Below are positions 1 to 4,972 of a stretch of 11,687 nt of DNA, piece by piece (positions within the stretch are counted from its first letter, which is position 1; each line of letters opens with the position of its first letter). The DNA lies in assembly GCA_022511485.1 (NCBI GenBank), contig JAFLUJ010000074.1:1-11687 (forward strand), read 5' to 3'. Made by a program: the position numbers and the translations under genes. The notes under the pieces are model-generated. The model saw nothing but the letters and a program-made list of their open reading frames with translations, was not told the DNA's origin and did no database searches. The stretch is from Oscillospiraceae bacterium (lineage in GTDB: Bacteria; Bacillota; Clostridia; Oscillospirales; Ruminococcaceae).

Positions 1-62
1 GACTCGAACCCCTGACCTACTGGTTCGTAGCCAGTCACTCTATCCAGCTGAGCTAGCAGCGC
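1..62 (-). tRNA. tRNA-Arg (anticodon ACG), 3' end cut by window edge
   Basis: Read on the minus strand, the sequence gives an acceptor 5' arm GCGCTGC, the TA of positions 8-9, a D arm GCTC...GAGT, an anticodon stem ACTGG/CCAGT around the loop CTACGAA, a five-base variable loop, and a T arm AGGGG followed by TTCGAGTC. The anticodon is ACG, which reads CGN arginine codons after deamination of A34 to inosine. The 3' side of the T stem, the 3' acceptor arm and any CCA lie beyond base 1. The argS gene for the cognate synthetase lies about 5 kb away on the other strand, probably by coincidence. Confidence 0.95.
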
Positions 63-79
63 TTTGATCAACGAAATAT

Positions 80-108
80 ATTATACCACTTTGATCAAAG
101 GTTGTCAA
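80..108 (-). promoter_or_regulatory. Consensus sigma-A promoter of the tRNA-Arg gene with palindrome in spacer
   Basis: On the minus strand there is a perfect -35 TTGACA (103-108), a 17-base spacer, and a perfect -10 TATAAT (80-85). Transcription should start near base 73, about 11 bases before the tRNA 5' end at 62. The spacer contains the perfect 12-base palindrome CTTTGATCAAAG (89-100). A partial copy sharing TTGATCAA lies at 64-71, just upstream of the mature tRNA. The promoter call is strong; a regulatory role for the palindromes is only inference. Confidence 0.9.
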
Positions 109-158
109 GCCCTTTTCAGAAATTTTTTGGAAAATAAACCGGAAACCATTATATAAAG

Positions 159-1130
159 TCACACCTTGTTCCCTATCTCCGTCATTGTCACCGGCTGGAT
201 CGACTTGATGGTGTCAAAAATTGGTACAGGAAGATCACGAACGGTAAAGAACCCCTCTTTATAGACAGTTACCATATATTTATGCCCGTTTGAAGGGAGT
301 GTGACAGCCTCAGTGCTGCCGTCTGTGCCGGTTACGAGAGTGGCGATAAGAGTATCCATATCACCAGCTTGTGCAGTTATAGCAATTGCAGCTCCTTCAA
401 TGGGACAGGAATTTTCTCCGCAAGTGACCTCTACCTGAAGATAACCCTCCCCATGTTCGGATTCAAACTCCTTCACTTCCTCCTTATATTGCTTATCAGG
501 AGCAGTAGAAAAATCGTAATTTCCCTGATGGTGAGGTTCATCTGTGTCAGGCACCGTATCTGAGCCTGCCTCTGAATCCCTCTTGATAAGCTCCTCCGCA
601 GTGAGGAACTTCCATTTTTCAGACCCTTCTCCTGAATCATCAGCGCTCGGTATGGACGGCATTGGAGGACAGCTCAGATTCTTTTCCGAACATTCCTCCG
701 CTCCGGAAACAACCGCCTCCATTTTGGGAATTACAGGCATGACCTTATCGTCAGACTTATTTTCCTCATTTTTTTCCGCCTCCGCAGAAGAGGAGATGTC
801 CTCCATACGGGGTATTTTCGGCATGGGAGGATGCTCCAGATCCTTTTCCGGACACTTTTCAGGACCGGAAGAAGATACTCCTGCTTCCGGGATAACAGGC
901 ATAGCCGGAGGAGCAGACTTCTTTTCATCCTTCTTCGACTTATTGAGCGCCGCATCCTCAATTTGCTTTATCTTAGGCGCAGGAGCAGGGATATGTCCCT
1001 TCTCTTCTTTTTTAGGTGTATGGGGAGCAGAACCTGGCGGATTTCCGCCTATCCGCTTTTTGCTGTACGCCAGCATCATTTCCTCCTTGTATTTTTTAGC
1101 CATTGCATTAATATCATTTTTATCCTGCAT
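159..1130 (-). CDS. Repetitive Pro/Glu-rich protein with C-terminal carboxypeptidase-regulatory-like domain
   Basis: I do not recognise a named gene. From the chosen start the protein has about 323 residues and no signal peptide or membrane segment. The N-terminus is charged and lysine-rich. The middle is low-complexity, built of degenerate repeats of about 54 residues carrying the motifs P-x-P-K-I, MPVIP and C-x-EK-x-L-x-x-PPMP. The repeats also show at DNA level, comparing 658-708 with 820-870. The last ~95 residues (GYLQVEV onward, ending near SIQPVTM) resemble the small beta-sandwich carboxypeptidase-regulatory-like domain. To my recollection, this form also occurs in clostridial peptidoglycan-binding and spore-cortex-associated proteins. 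The start was chosen from the minus-strand GGAGGG, which lies 7 bases before the second of two adjacent ATGs; an upstream ATG at 1148 overlaps that ribosome binding site. A surface or wall-associated role is a guess, weakened by the lack of a signal peptide. The opposite-strand frame at 544-1194 is judged a shadow. Confidence 0.8.
   Translation of the reverse strand: MQDKNDINAMAKKYKEEMMLAYSKKRIGGNPPGSAPHTPKKEEKGHIPAPAPKIKQIEDAALNKSKKDEKKSAPPAMPVIPEAGVSSSGPEKCPEKDLEHPPMPKIPRMEDISSSAEAEKNEENKSDDKVMPVIPKMEAVVSGAEECSEKNLSCPPMPSIPSADDSGEGSEKWKFLTAEELIKRDSEAGSDTVPDTDEPHHQGNYDFSTAPDKQYKEEVKEFESEHGEGYLQVEVTCGENSCPIEGAAIAITAQAGDMDTLIATLVTGTDGSTEAVTLPSNGHKYMVTVYKEGFFTVRDLPVPIFDTIKSIQPVTMTEIGNKV
658..870 (-). 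repeat. Imperfect 162-bp tandem repeat inside the Pro/Glu-rich gene
   Basis: The stretch beginning GGCATTGGAGGACAGCTCAG at 658 recurs with substitutions at 820 (GGCATGGGAGGATGCTCCAG), an offset of 162 bases, or exactly 54 codons. The two stretches encode PPMPSIP and PPMPKIP followed by the matching C-x-EK-x-L segment. A third, more diverged unit can be followed in the protein towards its N-terminus (PAPAPKI). Preserved frame and motif suggest in-frame duplication followed by divergence under some constraint. Confidence 0.7.
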
Positions 1131-1393
1131 CATTATCCCTCCGAACATATTTTGTTCAATACTATTCAGCAGGTCAGAAAAAAATACCGGATAAACGGAA
1201 AATCATATACGGATAAAAAATGTATCGGACAAAAACCTGCCGCATATAATGAAGTGGCGGAGCGTTCTTGAGCAAACATCAACACAGAAGTTTTCATGCA
1301 CCCGTGTCGTATTTTACCCATTCTGAAAAGAGTCACCAACGGAAAGGGTAAATGCTCAGCCTTTCGCCGAACATTATGAAAGGAAACATTACT
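1131..1393. promoter_or_regulatory. Divergent intergenic region with CGGANAAA repeats and small inverted repeats
   Basis: This region separates the minus-strand repetitive gene from the plus-strand amidase. It holds four short direct repeats of the form CGGANAAA or a near variant (1188, 1196, 1210, 1226), flanked by GCAGGT (1169-1174) and its inverse ACCTGC (1235-1240). On the minus strand TTGTCC and TATATG are 17 bases apart, a weak promoter candidate for the repetitive gene. TATAAT occurs on the plus strand at 1245-1250 without a convincing -35. Closer to the amidase, TTTACCC (1313-1319) can pair with GGGTAAA (1346-1352), or GAAAGG (1342-1347) can pair with CCTTTC (1360-1365); the two pairings overlap. 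No gene is apparent here. Confidence 0.35.
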
Positions 1394-2131
1394 ATGCCAA
1401 GTGTATTTTTAAGTCCATCTACCCAGGAATGGAATCCGTATATAAACGGCGGTACAGAGGAACAGTACATGAACATAATCGCCGATAAAATGGAACCTTA
1501 CCTCCGTTCATCGGGAATATCATATGTAAGGAACGACCCCAGACGCGATGTAAGAGGAGCTATCAGCGATTCAAATGCAGGACGTTTCGATGTCCACCTT
1601 GCTATCCACTCAAACGCCGGAGGGGGAGATTTCGCAGGAAAGCTCAGAGGTATCGACGTATACTACTCCCCCTATTCCGATCTGAGCAGAGACCTTGCCA
1701 CCATTACAGCCAATAACTTTGAAAGTATATATCCCGACCCTGCAAAGGTAAATACCCGACCTACCACAACATTGGGAGAGGTGTCAAGAACACGTGCCGT
1801 GGCTATCCTTGCGGAAATAGGATACCACGACAACTACGCCGACGCAGAATGGATAAAGTCAAACATTGACAGGATCGCAGTAAGCCTTGTGCAGTCTCTG
1901 TGCGACTATTTCGGAATACCATTTATTGATGCAACACCGGTAAGGACAGGAATTGTCACAACGGACGGCTCAAACCTGAATATCAGAAACTACCCGTCAA
2001 CGGATTCCGCAATAATAGGAGCTATCCCCAACGGAGCAAAGATCCAGATATACGGTCAGACCGGCAACTGGTATGTGGTAAAATACGGTACTATCGAAGG
2101 CTACTCCTATGCGGACTATATTGAAATATGA
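1394..2131 (+). CDS. N-acetylmuramoyl-L-alanine amidase (Amidase_3) with C-terminal SH3 domain
   Basis: Predicted zinc amidase that cleaves the bond between N-acetylmuramic acid and L-alanine in peptidoglycan; 245 residues. Residues 3-175 match the Amidase_3 fold, with the metal-site motif AIHSNAGGG (His72) and the catalytic-glutamate motif LAEIGYHDN (Glu141). Glu22 or Glu23 in GGTEEQ probably supplies another ligand. The usual DPGHGG motif with the first zinc histidine is replaced by FLSPSTQEWN, a variant I associate with a clostridial subfamily. Residues 186-245 (GIVTTDGSNLNIRNYPS...) form a bacterial SH3 (SH3_3) wall-binding domain. The start at 1394 was chosen because the protein fold begins there and AAAGG precedes it; an in-frame ATG at 1352 would add 14 residues. 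There is no signal peptide, so export is unexplained: it could act after lysis like a phage endolysin, or leave by an unknown route. No holin is seen nearby. Confidence 0.9.
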   Translation: MPSVFLSPSTQEWNPYINGGTEEQYMNIIADKMEPYLRSSGISYVRNDPRRDVRGAISDSNAGRFDVHLAIHSNAGGGDFAGKLRGIDVYYSPYSDLSRDLATITANNFESIYPDPAKVNTRPTTTLGEVSRTRAVAILAEIGYHDNYADAEWIKSNIDRIAVSLVQSLCDYFGIPFIDATPVRTGIVTTDGSNLNIRNYPSTDSAIIGAIPNGAKIQIYGQTGNWYVVKYGTIEGYSYADYIEI

Positions 2132-2170
2132 TATTTTTTCTTATTTCTGTGCCAATATCTGATTTTTTTG

Positions 2171-2199
2171 TTGCAGTATGAGAAAAAATATGGTATAAT
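2171..2199 (+). promoter_or_regulatory. Sigma-A-type promoter for ddl-murI
   Basis: TTGCAG (2171-2176) and a perfect TATAAT (2194-2199) are separated by exactly 17 bases. Transcription would start near 2206, leaving an untranslated leader of about 135 bases before the ddl ATG. The preceding amidase gene shows no clear terminator, so some read-through is possible. Confidence 0.8.
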
Positions 2200-2204
2200 A
2201 AAAT

Positions 2205-2341
2205 TATTAATGCGCAAATAACTGTTTATCCGCCGATAAACTGTCTGCTGACTGCAAAGTCTTGATCCGTCAATACCATGTGGAACGGGACTTTGCGTCA
2301 GATCAGCGCAAAATTTTCTCGGCGGTGCAAGGGAGTTTTTT
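2205..2341 (+). promoter_or_regulatory. Structured 5' leader of ddl, possible cis-regulatory RNA
   Basis: Nested inverted repeats are visible. An outer stem pairs CCGCCGA (2230-2236) with TCGGCGG (2319-2325). Inside it, CTGAC plus GCAAAGTC (2248-2261) pairs with GACTTTGC plus GTCAG (2289-2301), giving 13 pairs with one bulged T at 2253. CCGT (2267-2270) can extend the helix by pairing with ACGG (2285-2288); alternatively TTGATCCGTCAA (2262-2273) forms a small hairpin. A competing hairpin, TTTGCG (2292-2297) with CGCAAA (2307-2312), shares bases with the main stem. The ribosome binding site AAGGGAG (2329-2335) begins four bases after the outer stem. No strong uridine-rich terminator is visible, so control, if any, may act on translation. 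No known riboswitch class was recognised. Confidence 0.5.
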
Positions 2342-3409
2342 ATGTCAAAGATCAAAGTAGCTGTACTTTTCGGCGGAGTTTCCAACGAGCACAATATTTC
2401 CTTAATTTCCGCCGCAAATATTATTTCTTCTATCCCATCGGATAAATATGAGGTCATACCCGTCGGGATTACAAAAAAAGGAAGATGGCTCTACTATCCC
2501 GGAGATATTTCCCAGATCACCTCTGACAGATGGGAGTCCAATCCGGACTGCGTTCCCGCCGTCATTCTTCCCGATCCCATGTATAAGGGTATAATCAAAA
2601 TGTCGGAGGACTCCTCGTCCATTACAAAGATCGACGTGGTCTTCCCTGCCCTCCATGGTCAGAACGGCGAGGACGGCTCTGTACAGGGACTTTTAAAGCT
2701 GTCCGGTATCCCATATGTGGGCTGCGATGTTATATCCTCGGCAAACTGCATGGACAAGACCGTAACACATACTATCCTCGAAGCCAACGGGATAAAAATG
2801 GCAAGATGGAAAAGTATCCTGTCCTCTCAGCTGGGAAATCTGGACAATATATGCGACGAGATCGCCGCAGAGTTTGACTATCCGTTATTTGTCAAGCCGG
2901 CAAACAGCGGATCGTCAGTTGGTATCAATAAGGCAAGCTCATTTGAGGATCTTAAAAATGCCATCAAGCTTGCTTTCAGCCACGATAAAAAGGTCATTGT
3001 GGAGGAGTACATAAAAGGCAGAGAGATCGAATGTGCCGTTTTCGGAAAAGAATCACCCTTTGCCTCCGATGTGGGAGAGATCAAGTCCTGCAACGAGTTT
3101 TATGACTATGACGCCAAATATATCCTTGGCACATCCGGACTTTCCATTCCCGCCGACATTCCTGAAAGCTCCGCCCGGGAGATCAAGGAGACCGCCGTCA
3201 AAGCATTTTCCACCATGGGCTGCTCCGGACTTGCAAGAGTTGACTTCTTCCTTAAAGAGGACGGCACAGTGGTGCTGAACGAGATCAACACCCTCCCCGG
3301 ATTTACACAGATAAGTATGTATCCCAAGCTTATGGAGCATATGGGAATTTCCCAGTCCGAGCTTCTTGATAAGCTCATCACCCTTGCTCTTGAATCGGGT
3401 CAGGCATAA
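2342..3409 (+). CDS. ddl: D-alanine--D-alanine ligase
   Basis: ATP-grasp ligase that joins two D-alanines in the cytoplasm, providing the dipeptide that MurF adds to the peptidoglycan precursor. At 355 residues it has a normal length. The N-terminal motif FGGVSNEHNISL (10-21) contains the substrate-orienting Glu16. HGQNGEDGSVQG (105-116) matches the family HGxxGEDG signature. FVKPANSGSSVGI (183-195) forms part of the ATP-grasp site. RVDFF (299-303) and NEINTLPGFT (313-322) supply magnesium ligands and the substrate-binding end. The omega-loop reads EFYDYDAKY, with tyrosine in the position that marks D-Ala-D-Ala rather than D-Ala-D-lactate enzymes, so nothing suggests vancomycin-type resistance. 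The start follows AAGGGAG at good spacing. murI lies 51 bases downstream on the same strand, giving a D-amino-acid precursor unit. Confidence 0.96.
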   Translation: MSKIKVAVLFGGVSNEHNISLISAANIISSIPSDKYEVIPVGITKKGRWLYYPGDISQITSDRWESNPDCVPAVILPDPMYKGIIKMSEDSSSITKIDVVFPALHGQNGEDGSVQGLLKLSGIPYVGCDVISSANCMDKTVTHTILEANGIKMARWKSILSSQLGNLDNICDEIAAEFDYPLFVKPANSGSSVGINKASSFEDLKNAIKLAFSHDKKVIVEEYIKGREIECAVFGKESPFASDVGEIKSCNEFYDYDAKYILGTSGLSIPADIPESSAREIKETAVKAFSTMGCSGLARVDFFLKEDGTVVLNEINTLPGFTQISMYPKLMEHMGISQSELLDKLITLALESGQA

Positions 3410-3460
3410 TGGCGATACCGCGCAGTGCTGTCTGAATATCCCCTCTGAAAGGAGCCGCTT

Positions 3461-4282
3461 ATGAAAAACAAGGCTATCGGAGTATTTGATTCCGGTATGG
3501 GCGGACTTACCTGCCTTAAGGAGCTTAACAAGCTTATACCCAATGAAAATATCATATATTTCGGCGATACCGCAAGGATACCCTACGGTACAAGAAGCCG
3601 TGAGACTATTCTTGAATACGCCAATCAGGACATTGCTTTCATAAAAAAGCATGACGTAAAGATAATAATAGCCGCCTGCGGAACAGTCTCCTCCGTCATC
3701 GGAAATGGAGGTAAGGCTGCCGGAGACATCCCCTTTACCGGAGTTCTCCTTCCTACCGCCCAGACTGCCTGCAGCAAGACCCGAAACGGAAAAATCGGAG
3801 TAATAGGCACTGCCGCTACAATAAAATCAGGGTCTTATGGGAAAGCTATAAGAGGGATACGTCCCGATGTATCAGTTATCGGAAACTCCTGTCCCCTGTT
3901 TGTGCCCCTTGTTGAAAACGGATTTACCGAAAGAGACAATCCCGTAACAAAGCTTGTTGTGGAGCAGTATCTTGCTCCCATAAAGCGGGAGGGCGTAGAT
4001 ACACTGATACTTGGCTGCACCCACTACCCGATTATAAAGGACGCCATCGCCGATTATATGGGAGATCAGGTTACCATCATTTCTTCCGGCGAGGAAGTGG
4101 CAAAATACGCCTACAATCTGCTTATGAGCAGCGAAATGCTTTCCGACCGTGAAGAAAATGGCATAAATACCTATTACACCTCCGACAGCGTTGAACTTTT
4201 TGAGGAGAATGCTCACGCATTTCTTGGGGATACCATAAATGGAAAGGTGTACAAAGTAGCCATCGACGAGCTTATTTGTTAG
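3461..4282 (+). CDS. murI: Glutamate racemase
   Basis: Cofactor-independent racemase converting L-glutamate to D-glutamate for MurD and peptidoglycan synthesis. It has 273 residues, normal for the family. Motifs in order: FDSGMGG (9-15) with catalytic Asp10; YFGDTARIPYG (33-43); the first catalytic cysteine Cys73 in AACGTVSS; Glu152 in VENG; and the second catalytic cysteine Cys186 with His188 in LGCTHYP. The residue after Cys73 is glycine, whereas the usual motif is CNT with asparagine; this may be a lineage variant. AAAGGAG precedes the ATG by six bases. The gene is very probably co-transcribed with ddl. The final base of its TAG stop is the first base of the inverted repeat bounding the downstream multi-hairpin element. 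Confidence 0.95.
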   Translation: MKNKAIGVFDSGMGGLTCLKELNKLIPNENIIYFGDTARIPYGTRSRETILEYANQDIAFIKKHDVKIIIAACGTVSSVIGNGGKAAGDIPFTGVLLPTAQTACSKTRNGKIGVIGTAATIKSGSYGKAIRGIRPDVSVIGNSCPLFVPLVENGFTERDNPVTKLVVEQYLAPIKREGVDTLILGCTHYPIIKDAIADYMGDQVTIISSGEEVAKYAYNLLMSSEMLSDREENGINTYYTSDSVELFEENAHAFLGDTINGKVYKVAIDELIC

Positions 4283-4476
4283 AGACGTATAATACTGTTC
4301 TTACTATAAATAATTGACTTTGTCAATTATTTATAGTGCCGCCTTAACAGGCGGCAGGAACGTTCATTGAACGACTTCTTAGGCGGCTGCGCCGCCACGC
4401 CGTATACATAAGTATACGGCAATCTAAAACATAGACAATGTCTATGTTTTAGATTAAGAATAGTATAAAACGTCTC
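4282..4476. repeat. Multi-hairpin palindromic element: six perfect hairpins inside a 22-bp inverted repeat
   Basis: The outer arms 4282-4303 and 4455-4476 are inverted copies, with 19 Watson-Crick pairs, one G-T pair and two mismatches. Inside lie six hairpins with perfect stems: H1 4303-4318/4322-4337 (16 bp, loop TTT); H2 4337-4344/4349-4356 (8 bp, loop TAAC); H3 4361-4365/4369-4373 (5 bp, loop ATT); H4 4382-4387/4391-4396 (6 bp, loop TGC); H5 4399-4407/4412-4420 (9 bp, loop ATAA); H6 4421-4436/4440-4455 (16 bp, loop AAT). Stem lengths are nearly symmetrical, 16-8-5-6-9-16. H1/H2 share a boundary base, as do H6 and the outer arm. It begins at the murI stop. No open frame or uridine tract supports a protein or simple terminator. 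It could be a structured RNA, a non-autonomous mobile palindromic repeat, or a DNA cruciform site. No clean target-site duplication is visible. Confidence 0.85.
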
Positions 4477-4477
4477 A

Positions 4478-4532
4478 GACATTTCAAAAAATCAGAAAAG
4501 GAGAAATGTCCTTCCGGACGTGAATGATTTAA
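4478..4532 (+). promoter_or_regulatory. Hairpin and five-codon leader frame upstream of DUF1934 gene
   Basis: GACATTTC (4478-4485) pairs perfectly with GAAATGTC (4503-4510). The loop and the edge of the right arm hold AAAGGAG (4497-4503), the only strong ribosome binding site in the region. It is correctly placed for ATG 4506, which opens a frame of five codons (MSFRT) stopping at TGA 4521-4523. The DUF1934 ATG at 4533 lies nine bases after that stop and has only a weak site of its own. GTCC (4508-4511) can also pair with GGAC (4516-4519). Two readings fit: a translated leader coupled to the gene, or folding that brings the binding site nearer the ATG. Confidence 0.45.
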
Positions 4533-4952
4533 ATGGAAAAAGATGTTATAATCAATCTTACAAGTATCAATACTATTGACCGGGATCGCTCCACAACGGA
4601 GCTTACCACCACCGGAAAGCTGAAAGAGCTTGAAGGAGGCGGCTTCCAGATAGTATATGAGGAATCGGAGGTCACAGGCTTCAAAGGCTCAACAACCTGT
4701 CTGTCCTTTTACGGGAACGACCTTGTAAATCTGAACCGTACAGGCACAGCCTCCTCCGATCTTGTGCTGGAAATGAATAAAAAGCACCACTGTCATTACG
4801 GAACTCCCTACGGAGATTTCACAATGGGTATCTTTACTCACTGCATAGACAATAATGTAAGCAGCGACGGCGGAGAGCTTTATCTCAAATATACCGTAGA
4901 CATCAATTCAAGCTATGTTTCCGATAATGAGATCTATATACGTATAAGTTAA
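4533..4952 (+). CDS. DUF1934 family protein (YwiB-like)
   Basis: A small cytoplasmic protein of 139 residues, with no signal peptide or membrane segment. The beta-strand-rich pattern, the ending KYTVDINSSYVSDNEIYIRIS and the position directly upstream of argS all match DUF1934, a lipocalin-like beta-barrel family that includes B. subtilis YwiB, also next to argS. No biochemical role is known to me. The ATG at 4533 was chosen because upstream in-frame sequence soon meets a stop (ATG ATT TAA at 4524). Its ribosome binding site is weak at normal distance, as described for the leader. The argS start is 20 bases downstream, so the two genes are probably one transcript. Confidence 0.85.
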   Translation: MEKDVIINLTSINTIDRDRSTTELTTTGKLKELEGGGFQIVYEESEVTGFKGSTTCLSFYGNDLVNLNRTGTASSDLVLEMNKKHHCHYGTPYGDFTMGIFTHCIDNNVSSDGGELYLKYTVDINSSYVSDNEIYIRIS

Positions 4953-4972
4953 ATTCTGAAAGGATGTTTAAA

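Noticed and set aside
544..1194. 216-codon plus-strand open frame opposite the repetitive gene
   Set aside because: It is Ser/Phe/Ile-rich low-complexity sequence mirroring the repeats on the other strand. The minus-strand frame has a good ribosome binding site and a recognisable C-terminal domain.
2205..2341. T-box riboswitch in the ddl leader, suggested by GTGGAACGGGAC
   Set aside because: The conserved T-box antiterminator sequence (TGGNACCGCG) is not present, the leader is too short for a normal T-box, and no terminator hairpin with a T-tract follows.
2116..2457. Minus-strand frame covering the ddl leader and ddl start
   Set aside because: It would run opposite a consensus promoter, structured leader and the ddl N-terminus, and has no recognisable protein pattern.
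2342..3409. D-Ala-D-lactate ligase (vancomycin resistance type)
   Set aside because: The omega-loop carries the tyrosine of D-Ala-D-Ala enzymes (YDYDAKY), and no vanH/vanX-like neighbours are present.
3053..3652. 199-codon minus-strand frame across the ddl-murI junction
   Set aside because: It is opposite the conserved motifs of both genes and its composition looks like a shadow frame.
4282..4476. CRISPR array or tandem terminators
   Set aside because: The hairpins differ in sequence with no repeated unit or spacers, and none is followed by a T-tract.
4277..4483. Classic MITE with target-site duplication
   Set aside because: The long terminal inverted repeats fit, but no clean flanking duplication could be found; AGA on both sides would require shifted ends. 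Mobility is kept only as a possibility.
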